Part shown: in pieces, positions 1 through 8,919 of the stretch | Position numbering within the stretch: position 1 is the stretch's first letter | How the letters are laid out: every line of letters begins with the position of its first letter | Assembly: GCA_020248915.1 (NCBI GenBank) | Contig: JADCGP010000012.1 | Coordinates: forward strand, 124,001 to 188,000 | Direction of reading: 5' to 3' | Origin: Rubrivivax sp. | GTDB lineage: Bacteria > Pseudomonadota > Gammaproteobacteria > Burkholderiales > Burkholderiaceae_C | DNA length: 64,000 nt | Notes under the pieces: model-generated | Told to the model about the DNA's origin: nothing | Databases searched by the model: none | What the model saw: the letters and a program-made list of their open reading frames with translations, nothing else | Program-made: the position numbers and the translations under genes

Positions 1-2652
1 GCGGCCTGCGTCTTCGACGCCCGCGGCCCCACCTTCCGCGACGAGTGGTACCCGCAGTACAAGGCGCAGCGTGCGCCGATGCCCGAGGCGCTGGCGCAGC
101 AGATCGAGCCCATCCACGAGGCGGTGCGGCTGCTCGGCTGGCCGGTGCTCGAGGTGCCCGGCATCGAGGCCGACGACGCGATCGGCACGCTGGCGCGCGT
201 GGCCGAGGCCTCGGGCCACCGCGTGCTGATCTCCACCGGCGACAAGGACCTGGCGCAGCTGGTGACGCCGGCCATCACGCTGGTCAACACGATGGCCCGC
301 CCGCCCGAGGTGCTTGACGCGGCCGGGGTGCAGGCCAAGTTCGGCGTGCCGCCGGAGCGCATCGTCGACTACCTGGCGCTGGTGGGCGACAGCGTCGACA
401 ACGTGCCGGGCGTCGACAAGGTCGGACCGAAGACGGCGCTGAAGTGGCTTCAGGAGCACGGCTCGCTCGACGCGATCATGTCGGCTGCGGGTTCGTTTCC
501 CGGTGCCACTGGCGAGCACCTGCGCAAGGCCCTCGACTGGCTTCCCAACGGACGGCGGCTGCTGACGGTCGTCACCGACTGCGACCTGTCGGGCCACGTG
601 CCGGGGTGGCCGGCGCTGGAGGCGCTGGCGCTGCGTCCGGTCGACCAGCCTGGCCTGCTCGACTTCTACCGCCGCTACGGCTTCCGGACCTGGCGCCGCG
701 AGCTCGAGGAGGGCGGCGCCGGGTCGGGTGCGGGCGGGGCGGCCGGCGCGGCTGGGGCGCCCGTGGCCGCCGGGGCCGGCGCGGCACCCGCCGCGGCGCC
801 GGCCGAAGGCGCCGACGCCGACCCGCCGGTGCCGCCGCTGCCGGCCGGGCGCGAGTACGAGACGGTCTCGTCCTTCGAGCGGCTCGACGAGTGGATCGAG
901 CGGCTGCAAGCGGCGGAGCTGGTGGCCCTGGACACCGAGACCGACTCGCTCGACCCGATGGCGGCACGTCTGGTCGGCGTGAGCTTCGCCGTCGAGCCCG
1001 GCCGTGCGGCCTACGTGCCGCTGGCGCACGCCTACCCCGGGGCGCCCGAGCAGCTGCCGCTGGCCGGCGTGCTCGAGCGGCTGCGGCCGTGGCTCGAGGA
1101 CGGCACGCGCCCGAAGCTGGGCCAGAACCTGAAGTACGACCTGCACGTCTTCGCCAACCACGGCGTCGCGGTGCGCGGCTACGCGCACGACCCGATGCTG
1201 CAGAGCTACGTGCTCGAGGCGCACCGCGGGCACGGGCTGGAGTCGCTGGCCGAGCGCCACCTCGGCCGCAAGGGCCTGAGCTACGAGGACGTCTGCGGCA
1301 AGGGCGCCGCGCAGATCCCCTTCGCCCAGGTCGACGTGGCCCGCGCCACCGAGTACAGCGGCGAGGACAGCGAGATGGCGCTGCACGTGCACCTGGCGCT
1401 GTGGCCGCGGCTGGCGGCCGTGCCTCGGCTGCGCGAGGTGTACGAGCGCATCGAGATGCCGGTGGCGGCGATCCTGCAGCGCATCGAGCGCCACGGCGTG
1501 CTGATCGACCCCGCGGCGCTCGCCGCGCAGGGCCGCGCGCTGGCCGAGCGCATGGTTGCGCTCGAGCAGGAGACCAGTGCCATCGCCGGCCAGCCGTTCA
1601 ACCTGGGCAGCCCGCGGCAGATCGGCGAGATCCTATTCGGCAAGCTCGGCCTGCCGGTGAAGAAGAAGACCGCCTCGGGCGCGCCGTCGACCGACGAGGA
1701 GGTGCTGCAGGAACTGGCCGCCGACTACCCGCTGCCGGCGCGCATCCTCGAGCACCGCAGCCTGGCCAAGCTGAAGGGCACCTACACCGACAAGCTGCCG
1801 CAGATGGTCAACCCGCGCACCGGGCGCGTGCACACGAACTATGCGCAGGCGGTGGCGGTGACGGGGCGGCTGTCGAGCAACGAGCCGAACCTGCAGAACA
1901 TCCCGATCCGCACCGCCGAGGGCCGGCGCATCCGCGAGGCCTTCATCGCGCCGCCCGGGCACGTGATCCTGAGCGCCGACTACTCGCAGATCGAGCTGCG
2001 CATCATGGCCCACATCAGCCGCGACCCCGGCCTGCTGCGCGCCTTCGCCGAGGGCCTGGACGTGCACCGCGCCACCGCGAGCGAGGTGTTCGGCGTGCCG
2101 GTGGAGCAGGTGTCGCCCGAGCAGCGGCGCTACGCCAAGGTGATCAACTTCGGCCTGATCTACGGCATGGGCGCGTTCGGGCTGGCCAGCAACCTCGGCA
2201 TCGAGCAGAAGGCCGCCCGCGACTACATCGACCGGTACTTCGCCCGTTTCGCCGGCGTCAAGCGCTACATGGACGAGACGCGTGCCAGCGCGGCCGAGAC
2301 CGGCTACGTCGAGACGCTGTTCGGGCGCCGGGTCTGGCTGCCCGAGATCCGCGGCGGCAACGGGCCGCGTCGCAGCGCCGCCGAGCGGCAGGCGATCAAC
2401 GCGCCGATGCAGGGCACCGCAGCCGACCTGATCAAGCTGGCGATGATCGCCGTGCAGGACGCGCTCGACCGCGAGGGCCGTGCCACGGCGATGGTGATGC
2501 AGGTGCACGACGAACTGGTGTTCGAGGTGCCCGAGGTCGAGCTCGACTGGGCGCGCGAGGCGATCCCGCGGCTGATGTCGGGCGTGGCCCGGCTCGAGGT
2601 TCCGCTTCTGGCCGAGGTGGGCGTGGGTCGGAACTGGGAGGAGGCGCACTGA
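1..2652 (+). CDS. polA: DNA polymerase I (5' end cut by the window)
   Basis: The reading frame is open from base 1, so the N-terminus lies outside the window; 883 residues are visible. In order they show the rest of the 5'-3' exonuclease domain (to about residue 225), an Ala/Gly/Pro-rich linker (about 240-280), a 3'-5' exonuclease domain and the family A polymerase domain. The proofreading site looks intact: DTE near residue 311, NLKYD, and YSGED. Polymerase motifs A (SADYSQIELR, near 660), B (RRYAKVINFGLIYG) and C (QVHDELVFEV, near 834) are all present. It does gap filling, primer removal and repair synthesis. The stop codon abuts or overlaps the next gene. Confidence 0.97.
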   Translation, partial: AACVFDARGPTFRDEWYPQYKAQRAPMPEALAQQIEPIHEAVRLLGWPVLEVPGIEADDAIGTLARVAEASGHRVLISTGDKDLAQLVTPAITLVNTMARPPEVLDAAGVQAKFGVPPERIVDYLALVGDSVDNVPGVDKVGPKTALKWLQEHGSLDAIMSAAGSFPGATGEHLRKALDWLPNGRRLLTVVTDCDLSGHVPGWPALEALALRPVDQPGLLDFYRRYGFRTWRRELEEGGAGSGAGGAAGAAGAPVAAGAGAAPAAAPAEGADADPPVPPLPAGREYETVSSFERLDEWIERLQAAELVALDTETDSLDPMAARLVGVSFAVEPGRAAYVPLAHAYPGAPEQLPLAGVLERLRPWLEDGTRPKLGQNLKYDLHVFANHGVAVRGYAHDPMLQSYVLEAHRGHGLESLAERHLGRKGLSYEDVCGKGAAQIPFAQVDVARATEYSGEDSEMALHVHLALWPRLAAVPRLREVYERIEMPVAAILQRIERHGVLIDPAALAAQGRALAERMVALEQETSAIAGQPFNLGSPRQIGEILFGKLGLPVKKKTASGAPSTDEEVLQELAADYPLPARILEHRSLAKLKGTYTDKLPQMVNPRTGRVHTNYAQAVAVTGRLSSNEPNLQNIPIRTAEGRRIREAFIAPPGHVILSADYSQIELRIMAHISRDPGLLRAFAEGLDVHRATASEVFGVPVEQVSPEQRRYAKVINFGLIYGMGAFGLASNLGIEQKAARDYIDRYFARFAGVKRYMDETRASAAETGYVETLFGRRVWLPEIRGGNGPRRSAAERQAINAPMQGTAADLIKLAMIAVQDALDREGRATAMVMQVHDELVFEVPEVELDWAREAIPRLMSGVARLEVPLLAEVGVGRNWEEAH

Positions 2653-2726
2653 GCGGGTCGCCGTCGCCGGCATCCGCCGGTGCGGATACGGCAGCCCGGT
2701 CGCCCGTCGACCGGCCCGAGCGCCTC

Positions 2727-3614
2727 GTGCGGCCCGACGGCGTCACGGTGGGCTGGCGGGTGTGCACGCCGACCGCAGCGGTCATGGACGGTGCGCCGGC
2801 GGCCCCCGTTCCCGCGGTGCTGCTCGTGCACGGGCTCGCCAGCAACCTGAGCCGCTTCGAGGAGTTCGTCGAGCACACCGGCCTGGCCCGGCGGCACGCG
2901 ATGATCCGGATCGACCTGCGCGGCCACGGGAGTTCGCTGACACGGCGCCGCATCGACCTGCCGACCTGGTGCGACGACCTGGCCGCGGTGCTGGACGCAC
3001 AGCGCGCCGCCACGGCCATTGTCGTCGGCCACAGCCTGGGCGCGCAGGTGGCGCTGCACTTCGCCGCGCGGCACCGCGGGCGCACCGCGGCCGTGGCGCT
3101 GATCGACCCGGTGTTTCGCGAGGCATTGCACGGCCGCTCGCTGTGGTGGACGCGCTCCACGCCGCTGCTGGCCGCGGCGGCCCGCGTCGTGCGCGGCCTG
3201 AACGCCCTCGGGCTGCACCGCAGGCGGCTGGAGCCGCTCGACCTGCGCGCCCTGGACCGGCTGGCGCGCGAGGCGCTGCAGTCGCCTGCCGCCGAGCAGG
3301 CCTTCATCGAGCGCTACAGCTCGATGCGCGCCGACCTGCGACACGTGCCGCTCGCGGTGTACCTGCAGGACCTGGCCGAGATGTTCCGCGCCGCCCCGCG
3401 GCCCTGCGATCTGGACGTGCCGGTGCTGGCGCTGCTGTCCAGCGGCGCCACCTTCGCCGACGCCGACCGGATGCGGGCCCTGCTCGCCGGCCCGCGGGTC
3501 ACGATCCGGGCGATCGAGTGCCATCACTGGCCGCTGACGGAGCGGCCGCTGGAGGTGCGCCAGGCGATCGAGGAGTGGGTCGGCGCGCTCGGCGCCGCGC
3601 CGGACCGGCGCTAG
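2727..3614 (+). CDS. alpha/beta hydrolase
   Basis: A serine hydrolase of the alpha/beta fold, 295 residues from the GTG at 2727. An oxyanion-hole strand (VLLVHGLASN), the nucleophile elbow GHSLG and a C-terminal catalytic His (CHHWPLTE) are visible. No signal peptide is seen, so it is probably cytoplasmic. The start is uncertain: the frame stays open leftwards through polA in a different frame, and a CTG at 2649 overlapping the polA stop, or later GTG codons, are alternatives. The substrate is not predictable. It lies directly downstream of polA and is probably co-transcribed. Confidence 0.8.
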   Translation: MRPDGVTVGWRVCTPTAAVMDGAPAAPVPAVLLVHGLASNLSRFEEFVEHTGLARRHAMIRIDLRGHGSSLTRRRIDLPTWCDDLAAVLDAQRAATAIVVGHSLGAQVALHFAARHRGRTAAVALIDPVFREALHGRSLWWTRSTPLLAAAARVVRGLNALGLHRRRLEPLDLRALDRLAREALQSPAAEQAFIERYSSMRADLRHVPLAVYLQDLAEMFRAAPRPCDLDVPVLALLSSGATFADADRMRALLAGPRVTIRAIECHHWPLTERPLEVRQAIEEWVGALGAAPDRR

Positions 3615-3616
3615 GG

Positions 3617-3660
3617 CGATGCAGGGCGGGAGTCCTGTCGCGTGCGCTCCGCCTGCATCG
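3617..3660. terminator. inverted repeat between convergent genes
   Basis: A perfect 9-bp stem, CGATGCAGG (3617-3625) with CCTGCATCG (3652-3660), continues inwards through GCGGGAG against CTCCGC with one bulge. It sits between the stop of the hydrolase gene and the stop of scpA on the opposite strand, a position expected for a bidirectional terminator. There is no T-run on either side, so function is inferred from position and structure only. Confidence 0.4.
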
Positions 3661-3678
3661 GCGCGGCGACCATGATGT

Positions 3679-4545
3679 CTAGCTGGGCTGGTAGCCGAGC
3701 CGCACGTACACCGGCGCAAAGGCCTCGGCCTGCGTCACCTCGACCAGCCGCTCGCGCGACAGCTCGAGCAGCGCGATGAAGGTCACCACCAGCACCGGCA
3801 CGCCGCGCGAGGGCTCGAACAGGTCGCGGAACTCGAGGAAGCGCCGTCCCTGCAGCTTCTTCAGCACCTGGCTCATGTGCTCGCGCACCGAGAGCTGCTC
3901 GCGCGTGATCGTGTGGTGGGCCGTCAGCTTGGCGCGCTGCAGGATGTCGCGCCAGGCGTCGCGCAGGTCGGCGGCGTGCACCTCGGGCCAGCGCGGCTCC
4001 AGGCTCTGCTCGACGAAGACCTGCGCGCGCAGGAAGTCGCGGCCCAGCAGCGGCAGCTGCTCCAGGCGGGCCGCCGCCAGCTTGATCTGCTCGTACTCGA
4101 CGAGCCGGCGCACCAGCTCGGCCCGCGGGTCCTCGGGCTCGGCGCCGTCGGTGCTGCGCCGGGGCGGCAGCAGCATCCGGCTCTTGATCTCGATGAGCAT
4201 CGCGGCCATCAGCAGGTACTCGCCGGCCAGCTCGAGGTTGCGGGCCCGGATCTGTTCGACGTACTCGAGGTACTGCCGCGTGACGTCGGCCAGCGGGATG
4301 TCGAGGACGTTGAAGTTCTGCTTGCGGATCAGGTACAGCAGCAGGTCGAGCGGCCCCTCGAAGGCCTCGAGGAAGACCTCCAGCGCGTCGGGCGGGATGT
4401 ACAGGTCCTGCGGCAGCGCGAACAGCGGCTCGCCGTACAGGCGGGCGACCGCGACCTGGTCGACCACGTCGGGCTCCGGCGGGGCGGCCGGCACGGGCAG
4501 CGCCGCCAGCGCCGCCGCCGGGCCCGCAGCGTCGGTGGGCGGCAT
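3679..4545 (-). CDS. scpA: segregation and condensation protein A
   Basis: ScpA is the kleisin subunit of the SMC-ScpAB complex that compacts and segregates the nucleoid. The 288-residue product carries the family hallmark FEGPLDLLLYLIRKQNFNVLDI after an Ala/Pro-rich N-terminal segment of about 65 residues, then LAGEYLLMAAMLIEIKSRMLLP, and a C-terminal winged-helix-like region (PVLVVTFIALLELSRERLVE). The ATG at 4545 was chosen because it begins 8 bases after the stop of the DUF3460 gene. The ScpB gene is not in this window. The frame is open far upstream, but that part is a shadow of the opposite-strand gene. Confidence 0.93.
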   Translation of the reverse strand: MPPTDAAGPAAALAALPVPAAPPEPDVVDQVAVARLYGEPLFALPQDLYIPPDALEVFLEAFEGPLDLLLYLIRKQNFNVLDIPLADVTRQYLEYVEQIRARNLELAGEYLLMAAMLIEIKSRMLLPPRRSTDGAEPEDPRAELVRRLVEYEQIKLAAARLEQLPLLGRDFLRAQVFVEQSLEPRWPEVHAADLRDAWRDILQRAKLTAHHTITREQLSVREHMSQVLKKLQGRRFLEFRDLFEPSRGVPVLVVTFIALLELSRERLVEVTQAEAFAPVYVRLGYQPS

Positions 4546-4553
4546 CGGGCCGC

Positions 4554-4760
4554 TCAGGGCTGCGGCCTCGTCTGGTAGACGTAGGGCTGCTGGCGCACGC
4601 GCGCCTCGCGCCACTCCTCGAGCGCCTCGTGGTCGATCGGGCGGTCCCACAGCAGCGCGCGTCCGGCGCGTTGCTCGTCCTCGAGGCTGGGCTTGCGGGC
4701 CTTCAGGTCGTCGAGGAAGCTGGTGACTTCGGACTTGTACGGCTTCCAGAACAGGGGCAT
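4554..4760 (-). CDS. DUF3460 family small protein
   Basis: A 68-residue protein starting MPLFWKPYKSEVTSFLDDLK and containing a charged middle segment (PSLEDEQRAGRALLWDRP). It matches the small DUF3460 proteins, a family I know mainly from betaproteobacteria, where the biochemical role is unknown. It has no membrane segment or signal peptide. It is the first gene of a two-gene unit with scpA (8-base gap), suggesting co-translation and perhaps a link to chromosome maintenance, which is inference. Confidence 0.85.
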   Translation of the reverse strand: MPLFWKPYKSEVTSFLDDLKARKPSLEDEQRAGRALLWDRPIDHEALEEWREARVRQQPYVYQTRPQP

Positions 4761-4867
4761 GACGGTGCAGCCGCCGAGCGCGGCTGCCGATTCGCGGATG
4801 GCTCATTTTACCGGGGTGCCCGGTGCCTTCCCTGGCGCTGTCACGGACGCCCGCTAAGCTTCGCACC

Positions 4868-6349
4868 GTGGAGACCGAGCTGAAGTTCCGCATCCCCGCG
4901 GCGGCGCTGGCCGGCGTGCGCCGCGCGGTGGCCACCGCGAGTGCGCAGCGCACGCCGCTGGCGGCGGTGTACTTCGACACGGCCGACCGCCGCCTGGCCG
5001 CTGCTGGCCTGGCGCTGCGGCTGCGGCGCGAGGGCCGGCGCTGGGTGCAGACCCTGAAGGGTCGCGGCGACGGCGTGGCGGTCCGGCTCGAGCACGAGGT
5101 GGTGCTCGAGCCCAGGCGGGGCGAGCCGTCGCTCGACCCGGCGCGCCACGCCGGCACCCCGGCCGGCGCCGCGCTGCAGGCGGCGCTGCGCGGCGGCGAA
5201 CGCCTGGAAGAGGTGTTCCGCAGCGACGTCCGGCGCACGCACCGGCGGGTGCGCAGCGCGGGCGCGGTGATCGAGCTCGCGCTCGACGAGGGCGAGCTGC
5301 GTGCCGGCGGGGCCGGGGGGCGGCGCGAGCCGGTGCGCGAGATCGAATTCGAGCTGCTGTCGGGCCCGCCGGCGGCGCTGCCTGTGCTCGCGGCGCGCTG
5401 GGCGGGCCGGCACGGGCTGTGGTGGGATGTCCGCACCAAGGCCGAGCGCGGTTCGCGGCTGGCTGCGGGCGTGGCATCGGTGCCGGCCGTCCGGGCGGCA
5501 GCCAGCGCGATCGACCCCGCTGCCGGCACGGCGGCGGCCCTGGCCGGCATGCTGCGCGCTGCGCTGGCGCACGCACTCCCCAACGCCGCCGAGATCGCGC
5601 ACGGCGACGGCACGCCCGAGCACCTGCACCAGCTGCGCGTGGCGCTGCGCCGGCTGCGCAGCGTGCTGCGCGAGTGCGCCGACTGGGCCGACGACCCGGC
5701 GGCGCTGCACGCCCTCGAGGCCGGCTGGCGCGGGCCGTTCGGCCGCCTGGGCAGCGCGCGCGACGCGGATGCGCTGGCGGCCACGCTCGGCCCGCGGCTG
5801 GCGGCCGTCGGGGCGCCGCCGTTGCCGGCCGTCGGCCCCGGCGCCGGTGCGGCCGTCCGTCCCGCGGAGGTGGTCTGCAGCATCGAGTTCCAGGCGCTGC
5901 TGCTGCGCACGCTGCAGTTCGCGCTGCTGCCGCCGTCGGCAGGCCGGCCGCTGGCGGCGGCCGCCGCCGCCGTGCTGCGCCGGGCGCGCAAGCGGGCGCT
6001 GGCCGATCGCGCCGGTTTCGCCGCCGCGCCGGCCGCGGTGCAGCACCGCACGCGCAAGCGGCTGAAGCGGCTGCGCTACGCCTTCGAGTTCCTGATGCCG
6101 CTGTATGCGGCGAAGCCGTCGCGCCGGCTGCGCGACGCGGTCGCGGCCGCCGGCGAAGCCCTGGGCGAGCTGAACGACCTCTACGTGGCCGGCGCTGCCT
6201 ACCAGACCGTGCTGGATCAGGAGCCGCGGGCGTGGTTCGCGCTCGGCTGGCTGGCTGCCGAGCGCAGCCGGGCCGCGGCCGCCGCGGCCGCGGCACTCGA
6301 CGCGCTGGACCGCGTGCCGCGGCCCTGGCCCGGCAAGGCCCGCGGGTGA
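4868..6349 (+). CDS. CYTH and CHAD domain protein
   Basis: A 493-residue two-domain protein. The N-terminal CYTH domain (about 1-200) begins with the signature ExExK (ETELKF), typical of inorganic triphosphatases and adenylate cyclase-like tunnel enzymes. The C-terminal CHAD domain (about 215-490) has the conserved basic/His helices (LHQLRVALRRLRSVLR and RKRLKRLRYAFEFL) that bind polyphosphate in studied family members. The likely role is triphosphate hydrolysis with polyphosphate targeting. The GTG at 4868 is preferred over the ATG at 4823 because CYTH domains start right at this motif. A TAAGCT element at 4855-4860 lies only 7 bases ahead, so the message might be leaderless. Confidence 0.88.
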   Translation: METELKFRIPAAALAGVRRAVATASAQRTPLAAVYFDTADRRLAAAGLALRLRREGRRWVQTLKGRGDGVAVRLEHEVVLEPRRGEPSLDPARHAGTPAGAALQAALRGGERLEEVFRSDVRRTHRRVRSAGAVIELALDEGELRAGGAGGRREPVREIEFELLSGPPAALPVLAARWAGRHGLWWDVRTKAERGSRLAAGVASVPAVRAAASAIDPAAGTAAALAGMLRAALAHALPNAAEIAHGDGTPEHLHQLRVALRRLRSVLRECADWADDPAALHALEAGWRGPFGRLGSARDADALAATLGPRLAAVGAPPLPAVGPGAGAAVRPAEVVCSIEFQALLLRTLQFALLPPSAGRPLAAAAAAVLRRARKRALADRAGFAAAPAAVQHRTRKRLKRLRYAFEFLMPLYAAKPSRRLRDAVAAAGEALGELNDLYVAGAAYQTVLDQEPRAWFALGWLAAERSRAAAAAAAALDALDRVPRPWPGKARG

Positions 6350-6389
6350 GCCGTCCGTCGTCTTGACGGCGCCCGCCGCGCCCGGCAGT

Positions 6390-8117
6390 TCACCTCTCCC
6401 CCTCTCGGGCGGACCGGGCCCGGGCCAGCGCGTCGGCCACGGTGGGCACCATCCCGCCCGGGCCCAGCCGGTCGGCGAAGCCGCTGCGGTGGATCAGCGA
6501 CAGCGGCTGCTCGCCGGCCTCGGCCAGCACCAGCGCGACGCCGCGCCGGCCGAGCTCGCGGTGCAACTGCTCGAGCGCGTCGAGCCCCGAGCTGTCGAGC
6601 AGCAGCATCCGGTGCATCTCGAGCACGACGGTATGGGTCGGCGCGGCCACCAGCGCCGGCAGCGCCTCCACCTTGCCGACGGCGCCGAAGAACAGCGAGC
6701 CGAAGAGCTCGAACACCTGGACGCCCGCGGGCAAAGGATCCGGGGTCTGCAGCGGCTGCACGCGGAACAGCGCGCCCATCCGGTAGATGAAGAACGCGCA
6801 GGCGAGCACGAGCCCGACCTCGACCGCGACCGTCAGGTCGAACACGACCGTCAGCGCGAAGGTGCCCAGCAGGATCACGCGGTAGGGCAGGTTGAACAGC
6901 CGCAGCCGCGCGAACTCGCGCCACTCGCCCATGTTCCAGGCCACGAACATCAGGATGCCGGCCAGTGCCGCGAGCGGCACGTTCAGCGCCAGGGGCGCCG
7001 CCAGCAGCATCACGGCCAGCAGCGTCGCCGCGTGCACCATGCCCGCGAGCGGCGTGCGCCCGCCGCTGCGCACGTTGGTCACGGTGCGCGCGATCGTGCC
7101 GGTCGCGGGGATGCCGCCGGCCAGCGGCGTGACGACGTTGGCGATGCCCTGCGCCATCAGCTCCTGGTTCGGGTCGTGGCGCGGCACGTCGGCCATGTTG
7201 TCGGCAACGCGGGCGCACAGCAGCGACTCGATCGCGCCCAGCAGCGCGATCGTCAGCGTCGGCATCAGCAGCTGCCTGGCGGTGGACCAGCTGAACTCGG
7301 GCAGCGCGAGCGCGGGCAGGGTCTGCGGGATGCCGCCGAAGCGCGAGCCGATGGTCTCCACCGGCAGGTGGAGCAGCACGACGGCCAGCGTCGACAGCAC
7401 CAGCGCCACGACGGTGCCGGGCAGGTGCGCCGCCCAGCGACGCAGGCGGCCGAGCGCGCCCTGCGGGCCGACCGGCATCGCGTAGCTCTTGGGCCAGGCG
7501 GCGACGACGGCCAGGCTGCCCGCGGCCACCGCCACCGCCGCCGGGTTCACGGTGCCCAGGTGTGAGGCCAGCGTGCCGATCAGCGCGAAGAAGTCCGCCG
7601 GCAGCCGGGGCGTCTCGAGGCCGAGGAAGTCCTTCACCTGGCTCAGGCCGATCAGCACGGCGATCCCGTTGGTGAAGCCGATGACGATGCTCACCGGCAC
7701 GTAACGCACCAGCGCGCCGAGGCGCAGCAGCCCCATCAGGAGCAGCAGCACGCCGGCGAGCATCGTGGCGATCAGCAGGTTGGGCAGACCGTAGCGCTCG
7801 ACGATGCCGTAGACGACGACGATGAACGCGCCGGCCGGGCCGCCGATCTGCACGTTGCTGCCGCCGAGTGCGGCGATCAGGAAGCCGGCGATGATGGCCG
7901 TGACGAGACCGGCCTCGGGCTCGACGCCGGAGGCGATGGCGAAGGCCATGGCCAGCGGCAGCGCGACGATGCCCACGGTGATGCCGGCGCCGACGTCGGC
8001 GGCGACCTGGCGCCGGTCGAGCCCGCGCAGCGCGTCGAGCGCGCGCGGTCGGAACCGGTGCAGCCGGGGAGCGGGCGGCGGCGCCGCGGCCGGGGTCGCT
8101 TCCGGGGGCGGTGGCAT
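6390..8117 (-). CDS. SulP family anion transporter with STAS domain
   Basis: A 575-residue inner-membrane transporter of the SLC26/SulP family. After a Pro/Ala-rich N-terminus come the characteristic first helices (VGIVALPLAMAFAIASG, then GGSNVQIGGPAGAFIV) and many further hydrophobic segments to about residue 430. The C-terminal STAS domain (about 450-560) contains LLLDSSGLDAL, the region phosphorylated in anti-sigma antagonists. Family substrates include sulfate, bicarbonate and dicarboxylates; the one here cannot be assigned. It converges with the CYTH-CHAD gene and follows the Ala/Pro-rich gene at 8154-8786 on the same strand. Confidence 0.92.
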   Translation of the reverse strand: MPPPPEATPAAAPPPAPRLHRFRPRALDALRGLDRRQVAADVGAGITVGIVALPLAMAFAIASGVEPEAGLVTAIIAGFLIAALGGSNVQIGGPAGAFIVVVYGIVERYGLPNLLIATMLAGVLLLLMGLLRLGALVRYVPVSIVIGFTNGIAVLIGLSQVKDFLGLETPRLPADFFALIGTLASHLGTVNPAAVAVAAGSLAVVAAWPKSYAMPVGPQGALGRLRRWAAHLPGTVVALVLSTLAVVLLHLPVETIGSRFGGIPQTLPALALPEFSWSTARQLLMPTLTIALLGAIESLLCARVADNMADVPRHDPNQELMAQGIANVVTPLAGGIPATGTIARTVTNVRSGGRTPLAGMVHAATLLAVMLLAAPLALNVPLAALAGILMFVAWNMGEWREFARLRLFNLPYRVILLGTFALTVVFDLTVAVEVGLVLACAFFIYRMGALFRVQPLQTPDPLPAGVQVFELFGSLFFGAVGKVEALPALVAAPTHTVVLEMHRMLLLDSSGLDALEQLHRELGRRGVALVLAEAGEQPLSLIHRSGFADRLGPGGMVPTVADALARARSAREGER

Positions 8118-8153
8118 GCGCGGCGGGGGCTCGCAGCGTGCCGCGTTGCGGCG

Positions 8154-8786
8154 CTATCGGGTCGCGGCCGAGGCCGGTTTTGCCGGCGCCGCAGCAGCGG
8201 CCGGGGCTGCAGGTGCTGCCGGTGCCGCCCCCGCCGTTGCCGGCCGGCCCGCGAGCGGCAGCGCGATGCCGAGGGCGGGCGAGTCGAGCCGCTTGCCCGT
8301 GGCCATGGCCTCGCCGCGCGGCGGTTGTACCCAGCCGGGGCGTGCGCCCTGTGGCGGTGCCGCGGGCGCTGTCGATGCCGCTGCCGTGGGTTTCGAGGCG
8401 ACGGCGGCGGCAGGAGCGGCAGGAGCGCCAGGTGCGGCCGGTGCGGCCTGTGCGGCCGGTGCGGCCGGAGCGCCGGCAGCGGCAGCCGCGTTGGCGGTTG
8501 CGGCCGCTGCGGGCGGGGCGGCCGCCGGGGCACGGGCCGCCGCGCTGGCCGTGGCGGGAGCCGAGGCGGCCGCGGCGGCCTCGCTGCCGCGCGGGCCGAT
8601 CAGCTGCACGCCGGACGTGTTGCCCTTGATCACGCCCCCGCGCGCCTCGGACAGCGGGCGGCCCGAGGGCGGCGGCAGCTGTGCGGCCACCGTCCCGGCC
8701 AGCGTCGCGAGCAGGGCTGCTAGCAGGGACTCGAGCAGCACCGGGAGGGGGGCGCGGGGGCAGGGGGGCGGGCAGGGCGGGCGCAT
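8154..8786 (-). CDS. Ala/Pro-rich exported protein of unknown function
   Basis: A 210-residue reading frame. The N-terminus (basic/proline start, then VLLESLLAALLATLAGTVAAQ) looks like a signal peptide with an AxA-type cleavage site. Next is a short ordinary segment (SEARGGVIKGNTSGVQLIGP), a long Ala/Pro/Gly-rich low-complexity region, and a less biased part (GWVQPPRGEAMATGKRLDSPALGIALPL) before a final Ala/Pro tail. I do not recognise a family. The ATG at 8786 was chosen because the signal peptide starts there; upstream residues look like noise. Its low complexity leaves real doubt that all of it is as predicted. Confidence 0.5.
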   Translation of the reverse strand: MRPPCPPPCPRAPLPVLLESLLAALLATLAGTVAAQLPPPSGRPLSEARGGVIKGNTSGVQLIGPRGSEAAAAASAPATASAAARAPAAAPPAAAATANAAAAAGAPAAPAAQAAPAAPGAPAAPAAAVASKPTAAASTAPAAPPQGARPGWVQPPRGEAMATGKRLDSPALGIALPLAGRPATAGAAPAAPAAPAAAAAPAKPASAATR

Positions 8787-8795
8787 CGTCGGGCT

Positions 8796-8818
8796 CGGCG
8801 CGCCGCAGCGGCGCGCCG
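8796..8818. repeat. perfect 10-bp hairpin ahead of the Ala/Pro-rich gene
   Basis: Two copies of CGGCGCGCCG (8796-8805 and 8809-8818) are separated by CAG and can form a perfect 10-bp hairpin. It is located 9 bases upstream of the ATG at 8786 on the minus strand and downstream of metG. It could end metG transcription or hide the ribosome binding site of the next gene. No T-run follows. Confidence 0.5.
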
Positions 8819-8919
8819 TTCGGGCGGCAAGACCCCGGAGTCTATCGGGGCTTTGTCGGGCCACTGCCGCACGTCTGTCGCGCCACTGTCGGGCGCGCCG
8901 AGCTCCTGGGTGGCGGCTC

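Noticed and set aside
8380..8560. Apparent short tandem repeats such as GCGGCAGGAGCGGCAGGAGC
   Set aside because: They are codon-level repeats for Ala/Pro/Gly in the low-complexity region, not a CRISPR array or a regular repeat.
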